A stretch of DNA of 64,000 bases, taken from the NCBI GenBank assembly GCA_019637395.1, contig JAHBVR010000002.1:462063-526062 (forward strand), written 5' to 3'. Made by a program: the position numbers and the translations under genes. Every line of letters starts with the position of its first letter. The first letter of the stretch is position 1. The DNA is from Vulcanimicrobiota bacterium (GTDB lineage Bacteria > Vulcanimicrobiota > Xenobia > Xenobiales > JADMJV01). This document shows, in pieces, positions 48,581-57,441 of the stretch. The notes below the pieces were generated by a model. That model made no database searches and had not been told where the DNA came from. It saw only the letters and a list, made by a program, of their open reading frames with translations.

Positions 48581-49201
48581 CTACCTGGAAGCCTTGACGC
48601 CTGACGCCAGGCTGGCCTCGAGTCGGTCCAGGATGGGCTGGAGGCTTGCACCGCCGCCGACCTTGACCAGGCGCTGCAAGCACTCCCACCACTCGGCTCG
48701 ACGCTTCACCGGGATGCGCTCCTGCAGGCGGTCAATGCACAGCACCATCTCGGTTGGCTCCGGGGCGTCTTTGGGGTGCTTTTCGTAAAGCTCGACCAGA
48801 TCACGCAGCACCTGTATATTGGGCAGTCGGCTCTGGGTGTAGAGGCGGCAGCACAGCATCAGTTCCTGATTCTTGAGAATGCGCCAGGGTTGTTCCAGCC
48901 GGGCTCGCTGGAAGTAGGGGAGAGCCTCCGCGTATTCTCCCCGGTCAAAGAGCGCGTGGCCCAGGTAGAGAACAGCCCAACGTTGCTCCGGCTGCAACAG
49001 CAGAGCGGTGCGAAATTCGCGCTCGGCTTCTTCCGCCTGTCCCAGGTCGTAACAGCAGAAGCCGCGCAGGTAGTGCCAGTCCGCATCGCGCTTGCGCGGA
49101 GGTACCTTGTCCAGCTCCTCGAGCGCATTATGTAAGGCTTGCTGGGGATCGTCCAACTGAAATTGCTCATCGATCCATTGAGCGGCTTTGCGATAACTCA
49201 T
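48581..49201 (-). CDS. TPR protein
   Basis: A 206-aa helical protein with TPR units about residues 45-120: ADWHYLRGFCCYDLGQAEEA, then WAVLYLGHALFDRGEYAEAL. The rest is irregular helices with Arg/Trp clusters. No signal peptide. ATG 49201 is preferred; the frame continues 16 codons further but the extra residues are not helix-like. It converges with the FMN reductase gene (4 bp apart). Confidence 0.75.
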   Translation of the reverse strand: MSYRKAAQWIDEQFQLDDPQQALHNALEELDKVPPRKRDADWHYLRGFCCYDLGQAEEAEREFRTALLLQPEQRWAVLYLGHALFDRGEYAEALPYFQRARLEQPWRILKNQELMLCCRLYTQSRLPNIQVLRDLVELYEKHPKDAPEPTEMVLCIDRLQERIPVKRRAEWWECLQRLVKVGGGASLQPILDRLEASLASGVKASR

Positions 49202-49281
49202 AACTATAGTCTTTTCAGGATTTTTTCCGGGTCCTTCGACTATCCTCAAAAGAAAAATCTTTCCATAGGACCTTCAACCAC

Positions 49282-49944
49282 ATGATCAATACCCGCCTCA
49301 ACGAACTCCAGGGCTATAAGGCCAGCTATCTGGTCAATGCCAAAACCGTCACCGGGGAACCCGTTCTCAAACTCGATCGCGACTGCGACGGCCAGGTGGC
49401 CGCCCACGAACCCGTGCTGGTCGTGCGCGACTCCCGCCAGTCCGACAACTGGCGTCCGCTCAAGAACGTGGACGATCTGAAGAAGTTCCTCGAAGCCACG
49501 CCGGCCCAAGAGCGCGGCGAATGCCTGGGCTACTGGCGCGACCGCCGCAGCTATGTATTCAAGGCCGCCGACGGCAAGATTCAAAAGCGTGAAGTCACCA
49601 CCATCGGTGGACCGCCCAAGGAAATCCCCACGCTGCGCGGCGGCAAGAAGCTTCCCAAACATGCCGAGACGCTCTGGAATACCGAGAAGTTCCATCATAT
49701 CAGCACCAAGGACCACTACGAATACGACGCCGTGGAATACACCGCCTATCACTACACCAAGGTTGACCCGGCCCGCGTCCAAATCGGCAGCCTGGAAACC
49801 CCGGCCGGTACGGTGGCGACTTTTGAAGAGCCCCAGGTGATCAGCCGCACTCATGTCGAGCAGGTCACCTGTTTCGCCCGCGACGGCAATCATTGGGTGC
49901 CCATGGCCTTCAAGGATACGGACTACGTCGGCTATCTCGGCTGA
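49282..49944 (+). CDS. Protein of unknown function with EF-hand-like calcium loop
   Basis: A 220-aa protein; no family recognised. DRDCDGQVAAHE at residues 32-43 has acidic residues at positions 1, 3, 5 and 12, which fits an EF-hand or dockerin-type calcium loop. The rest mixes polar strands; there is no signal peptide or membrane segment. It is divergent from the TPR gene (80 bp apart). A strong hairpin terminator and an upstream element lie in the 270 bp that follow. Confidence 0.6.
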   Translation: MINTRLNELQGYKASYLVNAKTVTGEPVLKLDRDCDGQVAAHEPVLVVRDSRQSDNWRPLKNVDDLKKFLEATPAQERGECLGYWRDRRSYVFKAADGKIQKREVTTIGGPPKEIPTLRGGKKLPKHAETLWNTEKFHHISTKDHYEYDAVEYTAYHYTKVDPARVQIGSLETPAGTVATFEEPQVISRTHVEQVTCFARDGNHWVPMAFKDTDYVGYLG

Positions 49945-49956
49945 GATTGCCCGAAC

Positions 49957-50022
49957 AAGTTCACAAAGTATTCACAAAAACCGTGGCCTCACCACCTTTT
50001 TATCACCTCCCCCGGCTATTCT
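49957..50022 (+). promoter_or_regulatory. Upstream element shared with the 52692 gene
   Basis: AAGTTCACAA (49957-49966) and CACCTCCCCCGGCTATTCT (50004-50022) recur before the gene at 52692 as AAGTTAACAA (52581-52590) and CACCTCCGCCGGCTAATCT (52617-52635). The second word differs at only 2 of 19 positions. TATTCT and TAATCT could be -10 hexamers. The spacing between words differs by 11 bp, about one helical turn. Likely a shared promoter or activator site. Confidence 0.45.
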
Positions 50023-50079
50023 CTAGCTTAAGGACCGCAAATAGCGGCCAATAGTCTCCAAGGGAAGCGAACCTGCGCC

Positions 50080-50120
50080 GAGTCCTTAGAAATGTTAGCA
50101 GCATTCTAAGGACTCATTTT
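50080..50120 (+). terminator. Strong hairpin with U-rich tail (terminator or attenuator)
   Basis: GAGTCCTTAGAA (50080-50091) pairs perfectly with TTCTAAGGACTC (50104-50115), then ATTTTATTT. It lies between the shared upstream element and the start of the FlhA-like gene at 50215, so it may terminate a short leader RNA (about 60-95 nt) or attenuate the downstream gene. Confidence 0.75.
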
Positions 50121-50214
50121 ATTTCAAGGGAGCCGGCTCCACGCCTGATTTGGCAACAAATACCCGCTAGAATGATCCACGAGCCCTCGATCTTTCTCAG
50201 GGGAGGTTGCCTTT

Positions 50215-52569
50215 TTGACCCGTCGACATGCAGCCTTGGTACTGACTCTGCTCGCACTGCTCTTAGCCATTCCCGCCCTGCAGGCTAACCGGCTTAAACT
50301 CACGGCCGAACAACAGGCCTACCAGCGGCCCCTGACGCAAATGCTGGCTCGCACTTTTCCCGGCTCGGAAATCCACGTCCTTTCCACCCGGCCCCTGCGT
50401 CTGGTGGGCACCATCAACGCGGGCCCCGCCCAACGCGCCGATCTCGAGGCCAGCCTGCGCCTACTCTTGAACCCGGCTCAGTGCTTGCTCTTGCCCGGCC
50501 GCGCTCCCTGGCGTCCACAACCTGAGGCACTCTGGGCCGGTGTGGCTTTGCTGGCCGCCTTCCCCTTGCTACAGGCTCTGCGCACCCTGGGAAGATATCT
50601 CAAAAGCAAGGTTCGTCTTCCGGAGGGTCGCTGGCGCCGGGCCGGTTGTTTTTCCCCGGCTATCCTGCTGGCCGGCATTCTTTGCCTGGGCTGGCCGTTC
50701 TGGACTTTGCTGCCCGGCTTGCTCGGGTTACTGGCCTGTTTGCCGCGCCGCCCTCAGCTCAAGCTGCCCACGCCGTCCGGGCAGCGGCTTCGAGAAGTCG
50801 CGGTCATCCTCATGACTTACCCACCCGACTTCCGCGCTCACTGCCTCAAGCTCCTGAAACTCAAGCTCAGCAAACCTCCCGCTATTTCTCCAGCCGAGCA
50901 GGCCACCATCATGGCCGGTTTTTCCATCGCGCTCAAGCGCGTCCGCGCCATGTTGGGGGGGAACCGAGCCGGGCTGGAAACCGATCCCGCCCTGGTGGCG
51001 CGTGTCCTGGAACAATGCTATCTAAAACCACCTGAACCGGTGGAATTGCCGGCGTCTTTCGCTACCTCACGAGTTCGCAGCCGCCGTAAGATCTACAGTT
51101 GTGTTGACTGCGATGAAGCCTTCAGCTCTCAAGAGAGCCTGCGCCGCCATCAGGTCAGCCACATTTCCCGCCGGCCGAGCAAGTGGCGCCTATGGTCGGC
51201 CGCCGCTCTGCTGGTACTGGCCGCGGTCACCACCGTCTTCAGCTTGAACTACCGGACCAGCTCTCGACTGACTCTGCCCGGGGCGCAACCGCTGAGCGCC
51301 TCGGAAGAGCGGGCTATATCCGAGGTCGAGCAACTCTTCCCACGAGCTGACCTGTTGCTCATCCAGGGACGCGACGGGCTGGTGCTGGCCGCTCCTCCTC
51401 AGGTCCAGGACCTGGGATGCTTTCATGTCCTTCCTTTGCCCGCTCGACAGAGCTGGAGATGGCTGGTCGGCACCGAACTCGGCCTGTGCCTGCTCTTGCT
51501 GGTGCGCCGGCCGACTCGCTCCAAGCCGCCACTTACCGCTCCAGCCAGCCCCCCTGTCCCGGCGCCAGCTCCTCCTCCACCGTCTCAGAGCCCCATAGAT
51601 GATGTCTCTCTGGAACTGGGAACGTCGTTGCTGAGACTGGTCGATCCAGCCCAGTCTTCCCAACTGACCGCTCGCAGCGCCAGCTTGCGCCAACATCTGG
51701 CCCTGGAGTTGGGCCTGCCTCTCGGTCTCTTTCGCTTTCGCGACAACCTCGGGTTGGGTAGCGAGGAATACCTCATCCGACTGCGCGGTGTGGAAATGGG
51801 CCGCGGTAGCCTGCGCATCAACCATTTTCTGGCCATCGGCCCGCTGGAAAAACTGGCCAGCCTGCCCGGCGAAATCATCGAAGACCCGAGCTATGGCCTG
51901 CCCGGCAAATGGATCGGTCCGGAACGACGGGGCGACGGTGAGCGCCTCGGCTGCATGCTGTTTGATCCCGTCTCGGTGCTGGCCACCCATCTCACCGACT
52001 TGCTGCGCCAGCAGGCCGGACGACTGTTGGCCTTCGACCAGGTCTGCGCGCTGCTCGATCACGAGCGCTACCATCTGCTGGTTCAGGCATTGGCCCAACG
52101 AGGAGTGGACTCCCTGGCCATTTGGCGCGTGCTGCGCCTGCTCCTCGAAGAACAGGTCGGCATTCGCGACCTGCTCACCATTTTGGAAGCGTTGGCCGAG
52201 CATTGCGACCTCACTCAGGACCCCGAAATGCTGGCGGAATTCGCCCGCCAGTCCCTGGCCGGTCAGATTTCCGCCGGCTACGCTAACGATTGTAAATGCC
52301 TCAACGTCATCGTCATGGAATGGGCCGTCGAGCAAATGCTCGACAGCCCCATGACTTCCGAGCAGGAGTTGGAATGGATGCACTCCCTCGGCACCCAGAT
52401 CCAGCTCGTCGACGAGCGGGGTCTCAAACCCATCATCCTCTGCTCTCCCGACCAGCGCGTTGAAGTTCGCCGCCGCCTCCACCGCTGCTACCCCCGCCTG
52501 GCCGTCCTCTCCTGGAACGAAGTCGCCCCCGGTTACACGGTCAACAGCGTGGCCCTGGCCACGCTGTAA
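50215..52569 (+). CDS. Membrane protein with C2H2 zinc finger and FlhA/SctV (FHIPEP) cytoplasmic domain
   Basis: A 784-aa protein from TTG 50215 (AGGGGAGG upstream). The N-terminal signal or anchor is followed by a small domain and two more membrane stretches (about 105-175). Residues about 296-316 form a textbook C2H2 finger: C296, C299, H312, H316 with F303 between, then a membrane helix (about 324-343). After a Pro-rich linker (about 440-460), residues 462-784 match the FlhA/SctV C-terminal domain: LELGTSLLRLVDPAQSSQL, RIRDN-like FRFRDNLGLGSEEYLIRLRG, DPSYGLPGKWI, DPVSVLATHLTDLLR, EEQVGIRDLLTILEALAEH and PRLAVLSWNEV. FlhA normally begins with eight conserved membrane helices; these are absent. 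The role is unknown. Confidence 0.82.
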   Translation: MTRRHAALVLTLLALLLAIPALQANRLKLTAEQQAYQRPLTQMLARTFPGSEIHVLSTRPLRLVGTINAGPAQRADLEASLRLLLNPAQCLLLPGRAPWRPQPEALWAGVALLAAFPLLQALRTLGRYLKSKVRLPEGRWRRAGCFSPAILLAGILCLGWPFWTLLPGLLGLLACLPRRPQLKLPTPSGQRLREVAVILMTYPPDFRAHCLKLLKLKLSKPPAISPAEQATIMAGFSIALKRVRAMLGGNRAGLETDPALVARVLEQCYLKPPEPVELPASFATSRVRSRRKIYSCVDCDEAFSSQESLRRHQVSHISRRPSKWRLWSAAALLVLAAVTTVFSLNYRTSSRLTLPGAQPLSASEERAISEVEQLFPRADLLLIQGRDGLVLAAPPQVQDLGCFHVLPLPARQSWRWLVGTELGLCLLLLVRRPTRSKPPLTAPASPPVPAPAPPPPSQSPIDDVSLELGTSLLRLVDPAQSSQLTARSASLRQHLALELGLPLGLFRFRDNLGLGSEEYLIRLRGVEMGRGSLRINHFLAIGPLEKLASLPGEIIEDPSYGLPGKWIGPERRGDGERLGCMLFDPVSVLATHLTDLLRQQAGRLLAFDQVCALLDHERYHLLVQALAQRGVDSLAIWRVLRLLLEEQVGIRDLLTILEALAEHCDLTQDPEMLAEFARQSLAGQISAGYANDCKCLNVIVMEWAVEQMLDSPMTSEQELEWMHSLGTQIQLVDERGLKPIILCSPDQRVEVRRRLHRCYPRLAVLSWNEVAPGYTVNSVALATL

Positions 52570-52691
52570 GGTTTTACACGAAGTTAACAAGCGCGGGCGC
52601 GATACGACCTTTCCACCACCTCCGCCGGCTAATCTGAACTCGGGCACACGGCCAACAGCCGGGCTCAAGAGAGGCGGAGGCGGACCCGACC

Positions 52692-54083
52692 ATGAAGGCT
52701 ATTTCCTTGATTTCCAAACCCTTGAGCTGTCTGAAGGCAATGGTGCCACGGGCCTTGCAGGTGGCCAATGACAACCATCCGGTCGATAATCTGAGCCAGG
52801 CCTACCAGTCGCCCAGGCTGATGAAAGCGCTGCGCTTCGAGGCCCCGGCCGACCTCTCCATCACGCCCGAAGAGCAAGCGGCCTACGCGGCTAACAACGC
52901 GGAAATGGCCAGAAAATATCCGGGCCTGGCGCTGGTACTCAAAGACCCGGACGCTTTCCTGGCCAAAATGAGCCAGCGTTTTGACGAGCAGAAAAAGCTC
53001 ACGCCCAACGACCCTTATTCTTTCGATTTCTCGGAATACGGCCTGCCTTTCCTAAACACTCTGGGGGAAAAAATCGGCGGCAAGATCGAGGCTCTCAAAG
53101 CCGAGCAAGAGCAGCTTCAGAATACCTTTTTCTTGAGCCCGGCCGCCTGTGGTCGCAGTGAGAAGATCAAAGACCGTGGCGTCGGCATCGAATTTCTTCA
53201 GGCTCTCCAGGCCGAGTCGGACAAACTCTGCCAGAGTGGCCAGGTCAGCTACAAGCGCATTCAGGAAATCGGCCACTTTGCCGCTTATGCGTTGGGCCAC
53301 TTCGACCACGAGAAGCTCAGCCTGGGGCAGCGCGCCTTTCTAGAAATCGACCGGCACATCGAAGGCCACGAAGACGTCACCATTCAGGAGCAGTTCCACC
53401 GCTTCCGCAACAACGAGTTCAGCGTCTTTCAGGCCAGGGCCGGCTCCAAAGGTTATGACCGCGTCGAAAAGCAGTATGTGGACGGCTTTCAGAATCCTCA
53501 CAAGCTGGAGATGCTCAACCTGCCCTCCATGGACGAGTTGGAAGGCGACATCTTCATGCGCATGATGAATCACCCCATCTATATCGCCGGCGTCACCGAC
53601 AATCCGATCCCGGCAGATGGATTCGTCCGTCCCGGCGGCGACTTCTTTCTTCATGACGTGCGCCACAACTCGGGCATCTTCGTCGAGCGCAAAGAATACA
53701 TCGAGCGCAATCAGATGACTCCCGAGCAGGTCAAGAAAATGGACAAGCGCAGCGAGGTCTGGTATCGCGAATACAAGGATGCTGTGGAGAACATTTCCGA
53801 CCCCGGTCTGAAAGGTTCGGTCGAACTGGTGGGCTTCAATTTCCACCATGACCGGGGCCATCTGATGATGCCCAGCAATTACCTGAAAGACGGGGCCGGC
53901 CCGGTTCCTCGCGCTCTTTACGCCGCTCTCAAAGTCAGCGGCCAGGGTAAGGAATACGGCGTCGATAAAGGCCTGCCCAACTTGAACCGTGGCCACGAGT
54001 GGCTGCAGGATTTCTTCCTCAGCCGGCTGGATCAGGAAATCGAAATCCTGGGACGCAAACCCGCCCCCAATCCGCACCTCTAG
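52692..54083 (+). CDS. Protein of unknown function (463 aa)
   Basis: No family recognised. The N-terminus (MKAISLISKPLSCLKAMVP) is weakly amphipathic, then mixed helices. Conserved-looking polar blocks with His (GGDFFLHDVRHNSGIF near 315-330, FNFHHDRGHLMMPSN near 380-395) hint at an enzyme. No signal peptide or membrane segment. AGGCGGAGG lies about 10 nt upstream of the ATG. The upstream region shares an element with the FlhA-like gene, so the two may be co-regulated, perhaps as component and effector. Confidence 0.6.
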   Translation: MKAISLISKPLSCLKAMVPRALQVANDNHPVDNLSQAYQSPRLMKALRFEAPADLSITPEEQAAYAANNAEMARKYPGLALVLKDPDAFLAKMSQRFDEQKKLTPNDPYSFDFSEYGLPFLNTLGEKIGGKIEALKAEQEQLQNTFFLSPAACGRSEKIKDRGVGIEFLQALQAESDKLCQSGQVSYKRIQEIGHFAAYALGHFDHEKLSLGQRAFLEIDRHIEGHEDVTIQEQFHRFRNNEFSVFQARAGSKGYDRVEKQYVDGFQNPHKLEMLNLPSMDELEGDIFMRMMNHPIYIAGVTDNPIPADGFVRPGGDFFLHDVRHNSGIFVERKEYIERNQMTPEQVKKMDKRSEVWYREYKDAVENISDPGLKGSVELVGFNFHHDRGHLMMPSNYLKDGAGPVPRALYAALKVSGQGKEYGVDKGLPNLNRGHEWLQDFFLSRLDQEIEILGRKPAPNPHL

Positions 54084-54088
54084 GGTTG

Positions 54089-55333
54089 CTAGCCGGCCAG
54101 CGGAAAGCGCGCCTCCAGCAGCGTGCCCTGGTCTGGTTGTGAATGCAGGTTCAACTGCCCACCCAGCAAGCGGAGGCGCTCCTGCAGGCCCAATAGTCCC
54201 AGGGAAGAGTGCATTTTTTCCGGCTCCATTCCGCAGCCGTCGTCACTGACGGTAATGCACACTTCCTTGTCCGTCCAGCTCAAGGCCACCAGCAAATGGC
54301 TGGCCCGGGCGTGACGCAGAACATTGGTGAAAGCTTCCTGACAGACCCGGAAAGCCGCCAGACTTTGAGCTGGAGTCAGAGGGGGAAGGGAGCGGGGAAT
54401 CTCCAGCCGATACTCCAGGTTGGCGCGCCCGCAATTTTCGCTGAGAAATCGGTCGAGCGCCGCCGCCAGGCCCAGCTCGTCCAACAACGGAGGACGCAAA
54501 CTGCTGGCGATGCGCCGCACCGCTCCCATCACATGGTCGACCAGCCCGTTGGTCTCGTGCACTCGGTCCAGTGCCGCTCCGTCGGTCACCTTTTCCAGCC
54601 GAGCCAGGTTGATCTTCAAAGCCGTCAGGAGCTGGCCCAGGTCGTCGTGCACCTCACGGGCCAAATGCAAACGCTCGTTCTCCACCGCTTGCAGTTGCTG
54701 GGCCGACAACTGGCGCAACTGCAAGGCCTGGCGCTCCGACTCGTTGCGGGCCGCCTGCAAATCCAAAAGCGTGGATAGCAGTTGACTCTGGCGATGATGG
54801 TTGCGCCGGCCCACCGAGAGCATAAACAAACAGTAAATCAGAAAAGTCACGCCCACGATCGTTTCCGAGGAATTGCGGTGAGAGATCAGGGCCATGGCGG
54901 TCGGCAGAATAATAATCGGAATGTAGGCGCGCATCAGATTGAAGCTGGGGGTCAGACTGGCGGTCGAGCCGGCGGTGATCCCGGCCGTGACCAAGCAGGC
55001 CATCAATCCCGTCCAGCTCTTGCCGTAAACGTAGACGGTGCCGGCTGAGAAGACCGACCAGAGAAGAGCCTGGGCCAGCACTAACAGGGAGTAGCGAAAT
55101 CTCCATTGCTCGATTTTCTCGCTCGGTGTTTCCCGCAGCTTCTGTCCTGCCATCTCGCGAACTGCTCCCAGCAGCATCAAACCGGCGATCACCCCCGCCA
55201 ATAAGCCCAGGTGATTCTCCCACAGATCTCCGGCCAGGCCGGTGCACAGGGTGAGAACCGGATAAGCAACCGCAATGGGCAGCCCCCCACTGGAAGCCAA
55301 CCCCCGCCGAGCCTGCTCCTCGACATCCACCAT
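54089..55333 (-). CDS. Membrane histidine kinase, NarL/DesK-type (HisKA_3)
   Basis: A 414-aa two-component sensor. Five to six membrane helices occupy residues 20-175. A coiled linker (about 178-218) leads to the HisKA_3 dimerisation box (ERLHLAREVHDDLGQLLTAL, phospho-acceptor H229). The ATPase domain has QEAFTNVLRHARAS (N box), VSDDGCGM (G1) and GLLGLQERLRLLGGQL (G2). No periplasmic sensor domain is evident, so it may sense membrane state as DesK does. No NarL-type regulator lies in the window. Confidence 0.92.
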   Translation of the reverse strand: MVDVEEQARRGLASSGGLPIAVAYPVLTLCTGLAGDLWENHLGLLAGVIAGLMLLGAVREMAGQKLRETPSEKIEQWRFRYSLLVLAQALLWSVFSAGTVYVYGKSWTGLMACLVTAGITAGSTASLTPSFNLMRAYIPIIILPTAMALISHRNSSETIVGVTFLIYCLFMLSVGRRNHHRQSQLLSTLLDLQAARNESERQALQLRQLSAQQLQAVENERLHLAREVHDDLGQLLTALKINLARLEKVTDGAALDRVHETNGLVDHVMGAVRRIASSLRPPLLDELGLAAALDRFLSENCGRANLEYRLEIPRSLPPLTPAQSLAAFRVCQEAFTNVLRHARASHLLVALSWTDKEVCITVSDDGCGMEPEKMHSSLGLLGLQERLRLLGGQLNLHSQPDQGTLLEARFPLAG

Positions 55334-55407
55334 CCGATCCTACTTCGCCCCCCGTTTCACAACCCCCACAACAGGAAACGGGTTGGGCGGGGAGTAAATG
55401 AAGACCG

Positions 55408-55704
55408 GTGATCAGTCTGCCGGTGCGGTTGTTTATCGCGATGTGGGTGTGGGGATTTCTCTATATCGGAATGGTCTTCTTGTCGGTGGAATGTATGCGG
55501 CAAGGAGGCTATGGCAGTTGGACCGGCGACACGTTCCATTTCACCGCTGAGGGAAATGAACTCTTCCCCCAGGTTCTGCTGGGCACGGCCGTTATTTCCG
55601 CACTGTGCGTCCTGATGGCGCCCGCTCTTTTCAGGCAATTACGCAAGCAACCGAAGCCCGCCCTGGGGAAATACGAAGATCTTGGCTTCAAACGCGCTGA
55701 TTAA
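55408..55704 (+). CDS. Small two-helix membrane protein
   Basis: A 98-aa protein with two membrane helices (LFIAMWVWGFLYIGMVFLSV and VLLGTAVISALCVLMAPALF) and an outside loop containing WTGDTFHFTAEGNELF. The start GTG 55408 fits the reading frame, but GGGGAG lies closer to ATG 55398 in another frame, so the N-terminus is uncertain. The stop overlaps the convergent small gene at TTAA. Function unknown. Confidence 0.6.
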   Translation: MISLPVRLFIAMWVWGFLYIGMVFLSVECMRQGGYGSWTGDTFHFTAEGNELFPQVLLGTAVISALCVLMAPALFRQLRKQPKPALGKYEDLGFKRAD

Positions 55705-55862
55705 CCGATACGCTCGCGGAAACTGCGGCCCAATCCAATTTGGTTCGAGAAGAGATACAGCGTTGGCGGCGGCTTCTTGGCCGGCGTGGGTGCCACATAT
55801 TCGGTGACCGGAATTTCCAATTGTTTGCTTTTCTTGGACTTTTTGGAAGAAGATCTCAGCAT
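55701..55862 (-). CDS. Small basic protein (53 aa)
   Basis: A 53-codon frame starts MLRSSSKKSKKSKQLEIPVT, with a Lys/Ser-rich N-terminus, a Pro-rich middle (APTPAKKPPP) and a final LFSNQIGLGRSFRERIG. AAAGGA lies 12 nt upstream of the ATG. Its stop overlaps the neighbouring gene's stop at TTAA, as expected of compact convergent genes. The rest of the 55863-56070 interval shows no further gene. Function unknown; could be a false positive. Confidence 0.4.
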   Translation of the reverse strand: MLRSSSKKSKKSKQLEIPVTEYVAPTPAKKPPPTLYLFSNQIGLGRSFRERIG

Positions 55863-56070
55863 CGGGATACAGGTTCCTTTCTCGTCTATCTCCGTCTAGA
55901 ATACGTCTCCGAGGTGATGAGAAGGTCGCCTGCATTCTGTGAATGTTGCCGGATTGTTAAAAATCCCGGCTCTGTTTCAGAAAAATTTCCAGGTGATCGG
56001 CTGGACTGACTGGATGAAGGTCAGGGCGACCGGATCCTCGTTTGCAGTGGACTGAGCTGGACTGCGCCGC

Positions 56071-57015
56071 TTACCAGGCCAGCCCGGCCTGAGGGCCGTT
56101 CATCTGCACCACTTCCAGATCCCTGCCCAGCACGCGCTGGATGGTGGCCATTTCGTCGTTGTTCCAGCGCTGGTCGTGGGTGCCGCTGATAAACCAGTCG
56201 GAGCCGTTGTCGGCGCAGATCATCCCGTAAGTTTTGAGCGCCCGCAGGACCACCTGGAGGTTCTTGGGGAAACCGGAAATGTCGTAGGAGGCTTTGAGAC
56301 GGACGCGCATTCCCATGGGCGGCAGGTTTTTATCGGTGGAATCCCCGGCGTGGTGGCGGGCCGGGGCCACATAGGCCTGGCGCGTGCGGCGCGCGGTGAA
56401 GCGCAGGGCGTGGCGGATTTCCTGCTGTTCGACGACCTCGTCGTAACGTACCAGGCCGGGAAAGATGGGCAGGCCGGCCGCGTCGGCGGAGGTCCAACCA
56501 GCGGGGCGCAAACGATTGGAATTCAGATCGAAGATGGCTCCGGAGCCGGCCTTGTAACCTTTGCCGTGGGGGAAAGCCTGGTAGAGTTCATAAAGCTTCC
56601 AGGCGTCGCGGTCGAGCATGAGAATGTGGCGATCACCGTCCCCCTTGGGTCCACCCTCGATGGGCGGGTTGGGAGGCACCGGGTAGGGGCCCGCGTCGCT
56701 CTCGTCGGCATATTCAAAAGAGACGGGCACGCGCGGCGTTTTCGCGTCCACTACCACATAGGGAATGCCCATGGGCTGACCTTCATAAAAACTGCCGAAA
56801 TCGGAATGCAGCGGTCGGTCTTTGCCCACGCTGGCGATCAGCGCCTCTGAGTTGGGATCGACCGGCGCCTTGTCGATAGGCTGGTTCCAGGGGTTGTCGG
56901 CCGGGAAGGGGAGGCGCCCGTGCAGACTGCCGTTGACCCCCGGGTCGGGCAGGGAAGGAGCGCACAGGGCGCAGACCGTCAGAGCGGCGGCGATGGTCCA
57001 GGAAGATACTCTCAC
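56071..57015 (-). CDS. Exported protein of an unnamed conserved family
   Basis: A 314-aa protein with signal peptide (RVSSWTIAAALTVCALCAP). The mature part is well conserved in style with secreted proteins of unknown role: FPADNPWNQPIDKAP, GIPYVVVDAKTPRVPVSFEY, GDRHILMLDRDAWKLYELYQ, GAIFDLNSNRLRPAGWTSAD, GLPIFPGLVRYDEV, HALRFTARRTRQAYVAPARH and ADNGSDWFISG. I recall such sequences in bacteria and fungi without a characterised function. GTG 57015 is selected because it starts the signal peptide. The end aromatic (GLAW) is noted. Confidence 0.75.
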   Translation of the reverse strand: MRVSSWTIAAALTVCALCAPSLPDPGVNGSLHGRLPFPADNPWNQPIDKAPVDPNSEALIASVGKDRPLHSDFGSFYEGQPMGIPYVVVDAKTPRVPVSFEYADESDAGPYPVPPNPPIEGGPKGDGDRHILMLDRDAWKLYELYQAFPHGKGYKAGSGAIFDLNSNRLRPAGWTSADAAGLPIFPGLVRYDEVVEQQEIRHALRFTARRTRQAYVAPARHHAGDSTDKNLPPMGMRVRLKASYDISGFPKNLQVVLRALKTYGMICADNGSDWFISGTHDQRWNNDEMATIQRVLGRDLEVVQMNGPQAGLAW

Positions 57016-57069
57016 CCGCTGGTCGTTCGGGCCAGGGTGGAATGCCCCTGGCGCAGAAGCCGGATGGCT

Positions 57070-57438
57070 ATGAGCCAGTCGATCCTTATCGTGGAGGACG
57101 CAGCCGACCTGCGCAACATGTATAAAATGCTCTTTCGCCGCAAACCGTATGGAGTTCATCTGGCCGCCAGCGGTGAGGAAGCTCTGGAGATCCTCGGCCG
57201 CGAAGCGGACATCGCCCTGGTGCTGTTGGACCTGACCTTGCCCGGCATCAGCGGCGAGCAGGTGCTGGAGAAAGTGCGTCAGAATCCGGAGCGAAGCTCC
57301 ATCAAGTTTCTGCTGATGTCGGGGTGGGACGACCTGAAGCAGCGGGCCGCCGCCCTGGGCGCCGAGGGGTTCTCTCGCAAGCCAGCCGTGCTGCCGGAAC
57401 TCGAAAAGCAAGTCGAGGCTCTGCTGGGGGTCGTTTAG
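57070..57438 (+). CDS. Stand-alone response-regulator receiver (CheY-like)
   Basis: A 122-aa receiver domain. ILIVEDAADLRNMYKML provides the acidic pair, D54 in LVLLDLTLPG is the phospho-acceptor, S84 in LLMSGWDD and K104 in FSRKP complete the site. No output domain. ATG 57064 is an alternative start. The gene is divergent from the exported-protein gene (54 bp). A partner kinase is not obvious; the kinase at 54089 is of a type that normally uses NarL regulators. Confidence 0.92.
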   Translation: MSQSILIVEDAADLRNMYKMLFRRKPYGVHLAASGEEALEILGREADIALVLLDLTLPGISGEQVLEKVRQNPERSSIKFLLMSGWDDLKQRAAALGAEGFSRKPAVLPELEKQVEALLGVV

Positions 57439-57441
57439 ACC

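Noticed and set aside
51190..52668. 492-aa minus-strand frame opposite the FlhA-like gene
   Set aside because: Antisense to a gene with clear FHIPEP motifs; composition is shadow-like.
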